Below are positions 32,956 to 45,404 of a stretch of DNA of 64,000 bases, one piece after another. The DNA lies in assembly GCA_027924585.1 (NCBI GenBank), contig BSBM01000059.1:1674001-1738000 (forward strand). Reading direction: 5' to 3'. Each line of letters opens with the position of its first letter. The first letter of the stretch is position 1. The notes below the pieces were generated by a model. It was not told the DNA's origin. It saw only the letters and a program-made list of their open reading frames with translations, and made no database searches. Source of the stretch: Larix kaempferi. Its lineage: Eukaryota; Streptophyta; Pinopsida; Pinales; Pinaceae. Both the position numbers and the translations under genes were made by a program.

Positions 32956-35660
32956 TCACCTTTGTTGGAAGTTCAATACCTTGATACAGAAAGAAAACAC
33001 AACTGCAAAGGAAACATAAAACCCCACTAGGACAACTCCGACTACACCCAAGAAATCATGCTTGTATCCGAAGTAGTCCTCAAATTTATTCAGTGGTTTT
33101 GATCCGACACCCATTATGTCTATTGGGGTAGTAATATCTACGTACTGTTAAACCATCCCCACAACGATAAAGAAATCATTGATGTTGTCCCTGATATGCA
33201 GTTAATCTATTTCTTAGTGTCTGAGAAGAGTTTATATCATACAAAATGAGAGCATCAAACATTTTGATGATTTTCCTATCCAAGCAACTTAATGTTTTGG
33301 GCAGTATTCTGTCTTACAAAGTTAAATCTGAAGTACATACCTTTTTGTGCTGACTTTCCAAAAGATTGTTCCAAAGAGTAGAGAACAGACTAATGTGAAG
33401 AAGTATTGAACAACATTACAATCTGGACTTCACTAGTAACTCCACCACTGCTTCCACAAACAGGACTTGAAGTCTTGAACTATCCGAAGAAAGATTGTGA
33501 CTACTAGGTAGCAAAGTATAGATCCTTTGCTCCCGGAGAAGAAGTTTTGATCTCTTTAACCAAGTCTCTGTTCCGCCTTTATTTGCAAGGAAAGGGATGA
33601 AATGTTAGAATGTGAGTTTGACGTTGATATCTTTGTATCTTGTAGACTTGTTGTAATGATAGCTATTATAAGCAGAAAGATTCTAGTGATAAAACATGGA
33701 TGACTTTAATGCTTACTTATGGAGGGAAGAGTTTTTGTAATGCTCTGCAATGTCTATCCCCAAATGATGTTTGAAATCAATAGAGCTAACTTCCAACATC
33801 CATGTAGCTAGGTTGTATTTATCTTTGATATTTGGGACTCTGGGAATAACCTGCAATTTGTCGCGATGAAAGTAAGAAAATTAACTCACATTTAGGCAAT
33901 AAATTAGCAGTGCTCTGTTCAAAATGATCCTTTTGTAATGACTGCAGGACTTTTCCAAGTGGTTACCTCAAAGTATTCAAAAATCTTATGAGAATTCCAG
34001 CCCAGTGGTCCGAAGTAAATGACTTGCCCTCCTCTTTTCATCAACAATAGTTGAACCCATTATGGTAAGTCAGTCATAAATCAACACCACTCTGAAAGAA
34101 ACAATATAAGTTATCTTAGAATCTAGACCTTGGTTTACCTCATCAAAGGCTTCAAAGATGTCAATGCTAGGCTGATGAATGGTGCAGACAACAGTCCTTC
34201 CAGTATATACTGTATTATGAACAGTTCGCATAACAATCGCAGCTGCTCTGGCATCCAAACTAGAAGTGGGATCATCCATGAAAATTATAGAAGGATATGA
34301 AACAAGCTGCACAGCTATTGTTAGCCTTTTCCTTTGTTCAGTTAACAATCCAGTCACACTAGGTAGGCTACCAGTGCATCCCTTAAATTGTCTAATTCCA
34401 CAAGTCCTTTGACGTCATCAAAAAAGGACTGTAAATTGAATCTTTTGCAGGTCAGTAAAATGACAATTTGGCACCATGTCAAATAAGAAAAATTGATTAG
34501 TTTTGTAGACATACAACTTTGGTTTCTTTGTCAACATCCTTTGGAAGATGGAGAAATGCTGAATATAACACTGATTCCCGAATAATGACCTGTGGAGAAT
34601 GTATATCATTCCACTCACAGTAACCAAAAATCTGAGCAAAGGTTTCTTGCTTTTTGGGAAATCCAGAGATCTATATATCACTCTCGATATATCCTCCAGT
34701 CTTCCTTCCAGTTAAGACATCCATGAGAGTTGTCTTCCCTGCACCGCTGACCCCCATCAATGCTGTAAGAACACCAGGTCTGGATGCACCTGTAACATCT
34801 CAGAGCAGTCGAAGTCTATCTTCAGTAACTCCTTATTCCCTCATTTCCTGCAGATGAATCCAGGATTAGTCATCCAAACCTTTCAAGCAAGAGAATTCCT
34901 AAAAATTGGCAATAGCTGGATCACATGATAGACTAGTCTCATGGCTCAAGTTCCATACAGGGGGGGCATGTCAACAAAGTGTTTGACATCTTCAAAAGAC
35001 ATGGCTAGTAGCTGAAATGGAAGAATCATTCCTCGCTTTGGAACAACTCCTGTTGCAGTCTCCAAAGCCAGCCCATTATCGCCTGCTAGATTAGTTGATT
35101 GGCTGCTCATTTGTTTGATCTGCATTTTAGCTGCATAACCAAACAATGAAGAATTTGTTATAAAACTAAGAAACATGGAATTCATTTTCTATCTAAACTC
35201 TTTAAATTTTAATTTATTCAAAAAAATCTGAGCAAGAGATGGTTAATAGCTTTCTTACAAGAATTATTCGCATCTGCAGAAGACATGGAACGTGAGAAAG
35301 ATCCCTTTCTTGAGCTTGATGCTCTTGTATTGAGCCCTTGCTCTGTACCATTTTGTTGGGTTTGCATTTACTTAAAAACTTCCTGAGAAATGACAGCTTG
35401 AGATTTCCCAAGAGCTACACACAAACAAATCCCATATCATTTCATATGGGAAAAGATTTGGTAAAATAAATATGAACAAAAAGAGAATGGCAGGTACCGT
35501 GTGTAGTGAAACAACTCACGATTTAGATATGCAAGAGCCAAGTTAAGAAGCATATTGAAGAGTAATGTAAACCCCAACAAAGCACCAGCTCCTATCCAAT
35601 ACCAATATGCTTGTGGAAAGATGCTATGACTCTTCAGCGCAGTAAGGCCCGAATTCATGG
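32956..35660 (-). pseudogene. PDR-type ABC transporter (ABCG) pseudogene, C-terminal half
   Basis: Minus-strand exons in correct order. End of the first membrane domain (35520-35658: AYWYWIGAGALLGFTLLFNM). Linker with RASSSRKGSFSRSMSSADAN and an in-frame TAA. GVVPKRGMILPFQLLAMSF. Second nucleotide-binding domain with Walker [10 protein letters not shown], then [15 protein letters not shown] and Walker [17 protein letters not shown] (family: MDEPTSGLDARAA). [38 protein letters not shown]-terminal membrane part ending VLNFQQR at TGA 32956-32958. These full-size transporters sit in the plasma membrane and export terpenoids, waxes or hormones. The N-terminal nucleotide-binding domain is missing. 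The Walker B glutamate and signature glycine are changed, and stops interrupt the frame. Introns are kept. Confidence 0.85.
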
Positions 35661-35823
35661 TATCATTTCCACTATGAAGGTCAACATGGTTCCATGAAAC
35701 TAGTCAATGTGATGCATAGGTGTATAAAACCTTTTCATAGTTAAAAATATCATAGATTATTTCCATTGGGTCTATAAAATTGCATGGAATTCTTAGTGGA
35801 TTAAAAAGGTCGAAACCTTACAA

Positions 35824-36373
35824 TCTTTCATCTAGGAGCAAGCATCTCATTCACAGAGATCACATTCTCTGCATACAGTTCAGTAAAGACATTAAGGAGC
35901 TTATAAAGTCTTCTTAATTCAAATGCAAGTTGAATTGCTTTCACATAGTCAGTATCTGCAAGAGCATTTACTAGTTCCTAGTCTTTCAATGCTGCTTCCT
36001 CCTGAACCAGAGAAGCATATATCAAGAAGTATACTTTTAACAAAAATGTACCAGACAAATAAGTTAAGGATTGCATATTAGACTAAGGCTACAACAAAAT
36101 AACAAGAATCAATGTCTTTCTTCAGAAAAGACAACTCTGAGAAACCACACAAGTAGGACAAATTCACCGTCATCAAAATCACTGCTACAATTCTGATACT
36201 TACAAATAGCATATTAGCATTCTAAAATTTAAACTGATAATCACCCAGCATACCTCTTTGAGCAGAGCCTCCTCCTCGTCTATAGCAGTGCAATCATGCC
36301 ACAAATTGACAAGAGAATCACTGCCACCAGTTGCCAGCATTTCTGTATTCTTGCCAATAGCCATTGCCCAGAT
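35824..36373 (-). pseudogene. UTP13/TBL3 (nucleolar WD40 protein) fragment, two exons
   Basis: Exon 36254-36373 (120 bp), flanked by TCTGCAG and GTATGC, reads GKNTEMLATGGSDSLVNLWH, DCTAIDEEEALLKE. This matches the last WD40 repeat of plant UTP13. Exon 35824-36001 begins EEAALKD, hits TAG where the family has glutamine, then continues ELVNALADTDYVKAIQLAFE, LRRLYKLLNVFTELY. UTP13 is a component of the small-subunit processome that makes 18S rRNA. All other exons are missing. It lies directly upstream, on the same strand, of the ABC transporter fragment, a combination I would not expect in one gene. Confidence 0.75.
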
Positions 36374-37310
36374 CTGCAGAAAGACAATAATCAATCCACA
36401 GGTAAACATAACTAGGAATATACTATTTGAACTTACTACTAACTAGCTATTGGAATTCACTGTCTTTATGAAATAAAACGCGTATTGTAGTCTAAACTAT
36501 CTGCGACAATGGCGGCACCATCCTTTATATTTTAAAACATGGCTTCCAATTAAGTAATACTCTCATGCGCGTTAAACCTTTCTGATTAAATAACTATAAA
36601 CATCTTATGGTGAAATTAGAACTCAATACTAGCTATCGGAATTCACTGCCTTTATGGAAAAAAAAAGCGTATTGTAGTCTAAACTATCTGCGACGATGAC
36701 GACACCATCCTTCACATTAGTGATGCGACAAGCAAGGCTGGTCCTATTGCAATAACCTAAAAGATGAAGACGATGTACAAAATTTTAAATTTCTAGGAAA
36801 CTTCAGAGAAGTTACAACAACCCTGATTTTTAGAGTTACTGTGGAATTGGCAATTCTCTGGTCCACTGTTAAAATGTATGCATGTTGCTACTTTGGGGAA
36901 ATGCCTGGTTTCTGTCTTTCAACAAAATAGCCCTTTCCCGTACAATGTCAATTATTTAGTCTTTGGGTGTAAACTTTCCAGGAAAACAGTTTAGTTCGTG
37001 AATTGATCAAACAAGTTTATTAAACCTTCATCATCCCACCCCACCCCAGCCAACCCCACCTCAGGTTTTGTCGAGAATCTTCAATGCTCAGAACAAGAAA
37101 ATTAACGTTGCTCATTACCAAGAATGAGAGAGTTGTTAAGGCTGATAACTGGTTAAAAAGAGTACCACCAACCAAAAAATGAAAAAACAAGTGCTATATT
37201 TTGTTTTTAACTTGAATTACATACACACATTCTTAACATTGAGAGTTCAAGGGTGGTTTCCAACTGAATTGGCATGAAAATGAGTTTCAACAGAGTTAAA
37301 ATAGATTATT
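36374..37310. repeat. Spacer with a duplicated 90-bp block
   Basis: GGAATTCACTG-CTTTATG...CGTATTGTAGTCTAAACTATCTGCGAC occurs at about 36450-36530 and again at about 36640-36720. No gene is recognised in the rest. Confidence 0.4.
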
Positions 37311-39973
37311 TGACTCAGAATTTCGTGCATTCGCTTACAATTTCGAGCTCCCATTACTCTACTCTTCTCTATTTCGTGCATTCACTTACAATTTCTCTGG
37401 ACGATGCAAGGCCAAACTGGACGCCTGTTAAAGTCGCCTGGGAAACCGAGCAGCTTCTTCCATCGTGCCAGACTGCCACTAAACGAAGTGATTTACTGCT
37501 TCACTCACTGGCCTTCCTTCCCTCTTGTTAGTCTGTGGGTAAAGAGCAACCAACCAACTGGTCTTCTTCGTCCTTCTAGTCTGTAAGTGAAAAGCAGAAG
37601 CAGAAAATGAAGATTGTGTGCGAGACACGGGAGAGCTGGTAATAATAAGTACTTCATCGTCGTGCCACTCCCTTTTGAATGGCCGCGTGGCAGTTCACAT
37701 GCGAGTGAGTTGAAGTGTGTCGTCGGGACTCGGCAAGGGAGGGTTTGTCCTTCCGCCAGAATTTTCCAAGGTCGTATGGAGAGCTGCTAGTGCCAAGCAC
37801 CGCGTCGCCCGCACAAGGACCGATCGGGATTCGGGATTGGAAGTATATTGATGGACTCCTATGGAGAGCCGCTAGTGCCAACCACCGCGTGGCCCGCACA
37901 AGGATCGATCGGGATTCGGGATTGGAAATATATTGATGGACTCCTATTTTTTGATTTGATTTATTAATAATTATGGTACATGCATCAAATTCATTTTTGA
38001 TTTGATTTATTAATAATTATGGTACATGAATCAAATTCATTGAATACAATTTTAGAAAAAAAAACATAAAAATATCAAACTATACATATTTTGATATAAA
38101 AAATATTAAACAGATATATCTCTTTATTTTAATAATAATAATAATAAAAATACATTAAATTTATTATTACTTTATATTAATTAAAAAATTTAGGTTAAAG
38201 GGCACCTCTCAACATTATATATATCATTTTTTAATAATAAAAACACATTAATTTACTATTACTTTGTATTAATTAAAAAATTTAAGCTAACAAATATAGA
38301 GGGGGACATCGCTTTCCATTTCCCATTATGATCTTGTTTTGGTTGATGAGTTTATAGGAAAGATTCATGGAAAGGAATATTCGCATTATATATGATTAAG
38401 ATATATAATAAAATAATTTAATTTTTATTAAAAGTAATAATCTAAGGATCAATGTTAAGAGATTTATGTTATTAATATTTTTGGGGGTAAAGAAAAATTT
38501 ATATGTTTAGTGCAAATAGAAATGCTCTCTCGTGTTGGTGGGAATCCTACGAGTCCTCTCCCTCATGCCTGGCTCCTAATCTCTCTCCCACAATAAAGTA
38601 ACTCCATCCTATGTTATAGAAACACTTCATTGTCCACTTATCTATGTGTCTCCAACTCAAATGTGGTAGTGGATTACCTAAAAGTTGGCCTCCAAACTAT
38701 AATACTGACATTCACAGGACCTATCCCTAGCTATTTAAGGTGGAGACAACTATGGATGCTACTATAATTTCAATGTGCTTAATCTAACATACCTATTCAA
38801 CCGATAGAATAAATATAGTTAGAGAAATATAAGGAGACATGTTTTCAACTAAAAAACAACATGACATTCAATTTAAATATATTATGTTGAAAGAAGGTAA
38901 AACTATTTCACACTCACTTTGTAAATGCATAAACAACTTTAAAACTACATAACAAATTGACTAAACCTAATAATAAATTAATGGATTGTTGAGACATAAA
39001 TAGGAAAAACATAAATGACTCACACTATAGTTTCTAACTAGTTTTCAACCTTGTGACTCTTGTGTGTATAGGGTGAAGGCGCTTATGTTGCACTAAGTAG
39101 GGAGGTCAAAACATTGAGTGTGCAAGCATCTTTACATTTTCTTCACCCAAATCCGCAAGAGGATGGTCACAACTTATAATGAGAGTTACTATATGGTTAC
39201 TATAGAAAAATAAAAAATAAAAAATGTTTTCGTTGGTGACTATATATGATATTTTAATACTTTATTATGTGATTTCGGAATATTGGCAGAGTTTAAGGCT
39301 CCTTGCATTTTCTCCACCTAGTTTAGCAAAAGATGGGCCGCAACCTCTATCTACATTTGTAAATCACCTGCTCTATTTTTGTGGTGGGAAGAGGAAATCC
39401 TTTCTTGCAATCAACATGGACTTCAAATCAACAAGAGGAATTATTGTTAGACAACAAGCATTAGCCCTTCATGATAACTTCCTTGTATCATGCACTTTGA
39501 CAAAGCAACGACTATCCCATGGAAGTCCAATTGAAAAAGCGAAACCCAACTTAACAAAGAAAGAATTTCAAGTGTAAAAAGATTAGCACACGCTACTAAC
39601 ACATCAACCTATTCAATGTCATCCTCTCCATTGTCAATACTACTTCAGCAAACAAGCAAGGCAAGGCACCACCATACATTAGATTTAAACTACACTCACA
39701 ACAAAGCAAGAAGCATGTGATAGAAACTATCGTCGCCATTACCATCCCACCATGCATAAGATGTAAGCTACACATACAACACAGCAAGAAGCATGTGAAA
39801 GAAAGTATCGTTGTCATTACCAACACACTATGTTTTTATTAAGCACACGCAAAGAGTTTTCTCAAAGTTTTTGTATACCCACAAAGGAGATGGAATGTAG
39901 TAAAGGAGAAACAAAAGGCGAGTCGCAAAGGTTGTTGGTGTGGATGTTCCTAGTGATTGTGAAGGCATGTCGG
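37311..39973 (+). repeat. 2.6-kb direct repeat, right copy
   Basis: Matches 28825-31431 from TGACTCAGAATT to GGCATGTCGG. Differences include an 85-bp tandem duplication (TATGGAGAGC... at 37775 and 37860) that is single in the left copy, and small deletions in the AT-rich part. Confidence 0.75.
39072..39577 (+). pseudogene. Unrecognised spliced gene fragment, copy 2
   Basis: Same two pieces as at 30539-31037, with a few substitutions (GKRKSFLAINMDFK). The first piece ends in TAA TGA. The AG that could serve as acceptor before the second piece in copy 1 (TTATTAG) is TTATTAT here, so splicing as in copy 1 is not possible. Confidence 0.4.
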
Positions 39974-40112
39974 GCTCGCATCCTAGACGAGAAACCCGGG
40001 AATGATGCTACGGAGCTAGGACGAGAAAGGAATTAGATTTGCTCGTAATGTTGTCCCAACCCATCAACCTACATGAAATAAATGGCGCAAGGAAGAAACC
40101 CAATGGATGGAG

Positions 40113-40913
40113 TGTTAGGATATTCCTATACTCCATCCTAGTCCTACTAGCATTTCCATCCTTTGCATTTTCAATCATGCGTGCACTTTTAGGGTTTGCA
40201 TGCATTATTTAGGGTTTGCATGCATCTCAGTCATCAGTCCCAGCACCTAGCCCTCAGTTAGCTAGCCCCCGGAGCTTCTTTCCACTCAGTTTTAGCCCTC
40301 CTAGAGCTTAGTGTGCCCTCCTTTCACCTACTGCATGAGAAAGGCGCCCTTCCTTACCTACCATTCAGTTATCTTCAATTCTCTCCTTGATTTTAGGCTT
40401 GACTGACTCTCAACTGACTGTATCACTCCGATGGACCTCCAGTGAGACTTGACTGCCCATTCTGACTTCAGTTAGCTCCTCATGCGCCCTCCACTGAGTC
40501 TCCTTCATTCAGTTAGTTCCAGTTGCACTCAGTTACACCTACCACACTCAGTTAGACTCAATTTGACTGATGGTTGATAGTTACTTGAGCATTGATGACT
40601 CCATTGATGATGAGATAGACTACTAGTTGTGCTCTGATGACACTCCAGTGATCTTTTGATCACTCCATGAAGGCTAATTCGAATTGCCACCTTAGGCATT
40701 GGAATCCTCATGCATTGTACTATTTATTTGTCCATATTGTGATTAATTAATTAGTGTGTGTGAAGTATTTTTGCTTCTATTCGAGTTCTACTGTATTATT
40801 ATTATGTTGCTCATTATACTGCATTGACCACTCTTCTTCTATTTTCTTGCTTGATCAATTACTTTCTTGTGAGGTATACATCATCTCTTAGATCTGCTGT
40901 GAGGATTTTCACA
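40113..40913 (+). repeat. 5' LTR of the Copia-type element
   Basis: 801 bp. Carries a short duplication (AGGGTTTGCATGCATTATTT, near 40190-40225) not present in the 3' LTR. Ends ACA directly before the primer site. Confidence 0.85.
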
Positions 40914-40925
40914 TGGTATCAGAGC
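40914..40925 (+). other. Primer binding site, initiator tRNA-Met type
   Basis: TGGTATCAGAGC directly follows the LTR end, the standard position for plant Copia elements. Confidence 0.85.
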
Positions 40926-41068
40926 ATGTTGAGAGTATTGTTTATCTCCATTCCTGAGAGTTTTTTGCAGGTTATTATCAAGATTTCGAGTGCAGTAGTT
41001 TCTGCATTTTTGCAGCAGTAGCAATTGCAGATATTCTCTATTGTTTTTGCAGGTCTTTTACAGCTTCA

Positions 41069-41556
41069 ATGTATTCAAAAGAAATCCCTCCTCTTTCTTC
41101 ATTCAACTATGATGAATGGAAACCAAAAATGATTAGCATATTTGAAGAGCCATGATCTCTTTGATTGTTATTTTGAAAGAGAGTTCGAATCCTCTGAAGA
41201 GAAGATTGACTGGTTGAATAAAGGTGACCAAGCCTTTGGAAGGATGATGCTTGCTATGCCTGATTACATAATGTACCAAATCATTGATGATGGTGAAACT
41301 CCAAAAGAGCTATGGGCCCATCTGGATGAAAGATTCGGAAAACAGAATGAAGGATTTGGTCCAAACCCCTTCAAGAGAAAGCAAAGTGATGCATTCACCC
41401 TCCTTGATGATCTCATTGATCATGAACCAGTATCAAACACATCTCATATTGAAGTTGTCCACAAAGAAGAAGAACTTGCAGATTCTACACTCATGCTCCA
41501 AATTTCTTCTCTTTCAGTCCTAGTTACCAAGGCCCAGAATGGATTAAGGGGGGGGG
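41069..41556 (+). pseudogene. Copia gag, frameshifted
   Basis: ATG at 41069 starts MYSKEIPPLSSFNYDEWKPK. A frameshift near 41135 moves the frame to YLKSHDLFDCYFEREFESSE. It continues with PDYIMYQIIDDGETPKELWA and HLDERFGKQNE. This is the conserved Copia gag (UBN2-type) domain. No zinc knuckle remains, and after about 41340 the sequence no longer resembles gag. The open frame runs on into the right LTR. Confidence 0.7.
41543..41556 (+). other. Polypurine tract
   Basis: ATTAAGGGGGGGGG immediately before the TGTTAGG of the 3' LTR. Confidence 0.8.
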
Positions 41557-42337
41557 TGTTAGGATATTCCTATATTCCATCCTAGTCCTACTAGCATTTC
41601 CATCCTTTGCATTTTCAGTCATGCATGCACTTTTAGGGTTTGCATGCATCCCAGTCATCAATCCCAGCACCTAGCCCTCAGTTAGCTAGCCCCCGAAGCT
41701 TCTTTCCACTCAATTTCAGCCCTCCTAGAGCTTAGTGCGCCCTCCTTTCACCTACTGCATGAGAAAGGCGCCCTTCCTTACCTACCATTCAGTTATCTTC
41801 AGTTCTCTCCTTGATTTCAGGCTTGACTGACTCTCAACTGACTGTATCACTCCGATGGACCTCCAGTGAGACTTGACTGCCCATTCTAACTTCAGTTAGA
41901 TCCTCATGCGCCCTCCACTTAGTCTCCTTCATTCAGTTAGTTCCAATTACACTTAGTTACACCTACCACACTCAGTTAGACTCAGTTTGACTGATGGTTG
42001 ACAGTTACTTGAGCATTGATGACTCCACTGATGATGAGATAGACTACTAGTTGTGCTCCGATGACACTCCAATGATCTTTTGATCCCTCCATGAAGGCTA
42101 ATTCGAATTGCCACCTTAGGCATTGGAATCCTCATGCATTGTACTATTTATTTGTCCATATTGTGATTAATTAATTAGTGTGTGTGAAGTATTTTTGCTT
42201 CCATCCGAGTTCTACTGTATTATTATTATGTTGCTCATTATACTGCATTGACCACTCTTCTTCTATTTTCTTGCTTAATCAATTACTTTTTTGTGAGGTA
42301 TACATCATCTCTTAAATCTGCTGTGAGGATTTTCACA
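41557..42337 (+). repeat. 3' LTR of the Copia-type element
   Basis: 781 bp, aligned with 40113-40913 across its length. Ends CACA before the CGGAG target duplicate. Confidence 0.85.
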
Positions 42338-42342
42338 CGGAG

Positions 42343-45300
42343 CACCCTCTAGTGCAAGCAGAGCATGTCCACATCATTTAATAGAATTGGTGTATTGTGC
42401 GGCATGCATTAAACTACTTCTGGGGTCATTTAAGAGATTTTGTGTATTGGGGGGTCATGCACTAAATTACTTCTTGGGCAGGTAGGTTTCATCCGGATAG
42501 ATCACTCGAGCAGGATTCATCGTATAATTACATGTTCGTTCTTAAATACATAAAAAGAAAGAATATTACCAATAACAAAAGCTTTATATAATATTTATTA
42601 AGTCTCTTAATATTTAAAGTATCATTTCGAAAGAAGACCACACTAGATCAAAATACATAAAAGGAAAGAATATCACCAATAACAACAATATTTATGTAAT
42701 CTTTCTTAAGTCTCTCCATCTGCAAAGTATATCTTCGAAAGCATACCACACTAGATCATTTAACTAGAGAGAGAATAAATAAATAGAAGATATATATCCA
42801 AGCCTAGTCCACTTACTCAAGCACACCATTAAGAAATAGAAGGGTCATTAAAAGGCATCAGTAAGATGCCACTCGTGCAATGGCTAAGTCTATACAGTAA
42901 TTTCACCCACTTAATTAATGGTGACGTAGTGCACAAGAGAGATAGATCCTTCCACCTCATTGCTATTTTGACCCATCCTTTTAGTTAGTTGAGGTGGAGT
43001 GGTTATCACAACAGGATGAAGTCCAAGGAGGTCCCTCCTTTCAATGACCCCCTTATTGAAATGAAAGGCGAATATGAGCTAATATCAGATATAATAACAA
43101 TAACTGGAATATCACAAGGAGAACAACTCTATATCATATATCATATGTAGACCTAAAAAGTGATGAGTCTTTCCATGGGCCTTGCTCAAAGGCATATTTT
43201 CAGTAGAAATAGAATGTATGAAACCTGAATTTTTTATTTTATATATGGGCCCTGCTTGAAGGTATATTTTCAGTAGAATCATAATGAATGAAACCATTAC
43301 GTAACTCCTTTGCTTGGCTTTAATCACTCTCTATATTTAAGTTATAATTCATAGGCTCCCTTCCTTCCTGCAACTCATTACAGTGTGAAGTGATATAAGT
43401 AAGCGAGCACATAGCTCCTGCACATAAAGCTTGGCCTCATTCTATCCCGCATTTAAAGATTTCTATATTTTCAATACTTGGGGAAATCCCGAGGGTCGGA
43501 TCAATAAGAAACACGCGTCACAATAATATCATATGCCTGGGCCCATATACTTCCACTGAAATCCCGATAGGGTCAGATGATTAGGAACCTAGCATTGTAA
43601 TATCATATGCCTTGGGTCCCATCTACATTTCCACGGAAATCCTCAGGTGATTAAGAACTTGGAATTACAATGTCATTTCACTTAGCCCAGTGATATGGGC
43701 AAGAGTTCTAGCCCCCATAAGCATTCTGCATCGCTGACAAGCCCCTACAAGATGGACAAGGGGGTAGTTCCAGTAACGCAACAGAGTAAAGGGAAAGAAA
43801 CCTAACCGGGATCAAACAAAATAGACTCGTGCATGGCTACCTTCCGTCAATAAACAGACCGTACTAAGGTACTACCGAAGCGGAGGGATAGAATTGACTT
43901 GTACTGCTCTATTGCTTGCTGGTGAAACTTGGGATTGTATGTAAAGGAATTCTCTCTCCCATGGAAGGGAATGGCATTCTTTCCTGCGGGGACGGGAAAG
44001 GAATGCATGTAAGTAGTGCCTCTAGCGGAGGATATCAGTGACATGCTCGTAAGCTTTGTTTAAGGTATTACCATAGCGGGAATAAAAAGAAACCGTGCAT
44101 CCCTGCCTTCAGGCAATAGGCTTCAAGATTTACCTGGGCATTGCTTATATTGGAAATTTATCCTTAGGGTAAGGATTGCTTGCGTTGGAAATTTATCCCC
44201 TAACTAAGTAATTCCATCTACCAAAGATATAAGAACCTATCATTAGGACTACACTAGGGTAAAGGAAGCCTTGGGCCCTCTTATAGCAGTCACCTCTTGG
44301 GTCTACTCGAATTCTGCTACCAGTAAAATCCTAAGCCTCACCCTACACTTGGATCGATCTTCAAACCCAATTGATTCTGTGGGCGGTGATGCAAAGCCAA
44401 TTGATTCTTTGCTTGGCTCGATCTTCAAACCTAATTGATTTTGTGGGCGGTGATGTAAACCCAATTGATTCTTTGGGTGGGTGTGTGTATGTGGTCTTGT
44501 AGGTGTTTATTTTCGGGATGGGCACCTTCTGAGGATTAGTGTCAAAAAGTAAAACCCTCCAAACCCAGAGACAACAAATGATAAAAACATGTCGATAATA
44601 TAAACACTATTAAATCCATCCGCATAGATTTGTAATTTAACTAAATCTACCATGTGACAGTACTTCTTTGAGCAGGAAGAGACTGAAATTAAAGCCTTAC
44701 CAGCAAGCACGAAAACTTGCGGCGTCCGAGTCGTGTGCACCTGCAATCACAAAAACCCACTGCATCTGTGTTTTGTTAGCAAATTAGAGATATTTATTAA
44801 CATTATCTTATTAGCTAATGGGCGTATAAATATAATATCGATTATTTTTATGTAGTATAGAATTATATTAAAAACAAATTAATAACAATTTCACATTTAT
44901 AGTATACTTTGTTTTACCTTGTATTTGTATTTATTCTAAAAATATGTTTTCAATTATATGAATCTATTACTTTGAAACTTTGAAAATAATTATTAATTTC
45001 TTCTTGAAAAATATCACAATCCATTTTTTATATTAAATCAATAAATAATTATTTTATGTGAACATAAATTGAAGTTGAAGAGTAATAAAATTATCGAGAC
45101 TACATAAAATTTGTACTATGGTCTACTAGAAGGTCTATGATATCGATTACAAAGTCAGAGATGTGTTCTCCTCTCATGTGACTAAGGAAATTTTGTTGAA
45201 CATTATCTTATTAGCTAATTTGACGTTAAATATTAACTTTCAGAGCTTTATGTCGAATATTATGATAACTAATTAGAGAGATTTCTGATTGATAACTCTT

Positions 45301-45400
45301 AGCAAATTTTATACAAACCTTAAGGATTTCATTCCTAGAGCCCCGTGCTCTTAATTGCCCAGGAATAGAACTTTCTCGGATCCTACCATTCACAAAATTC
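42343..45400. other. Anonymous sequence with local duplications
   Basis: No gene recognised. A roughly 106-bp imperfect tandem pair lies at about 42543-42755 (AAATACATAAAA-GAAAGAATAT). A second pair is at about 43160-43300 (TATTTTCAGTAGAA). A third short pair is at about 44360-44480 (AATTGATTCT-TG, GGGCGGTGATG). The stretch 44780-45200 is very AT-rich. Confidence 0.35.
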
Positions 45401-45404
45401 TTTT

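Larger units (their letters stand above)
40113..42337 (+). mobile_element. Gag-only Copia-type LTR retrotransposon, nearly intact ends
   Basis: Two LTRs begin TGTTAGGATATTCC and end GATTTTCACA. The primer site is at 40914-40925 and a purine tract precedes the right LTR. Flanking pentamers TGGAG (40108-40112) and CGGAG (42338-42342) are a target duplication with one change. The internal region is only 643 bp with a frameshifted gag and no pol, so the element is non-autonomous and must have used proteins from a related Copia element. The LTRs are visually near-identical apart from a 20-bp tandem duplication in the left one, so insertion is recent for this window. Confidence 0.85.

Noticed and set aside
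36258-36446. Plus-strand open frame over the UTP13 exon
   Set aside because: Shadow of the minus-strand WD40 exon, which has matching splice sites and family residues.
28825-39973. A single giant LTR element with 2.6-kb LTRs
   Set aside because: The repeats start with TG, but no primer site follows the left copy, no purine tract precedes the right copy, and the inside holds host-gene fragments on both strands. Left as an unexplained direct repeat.
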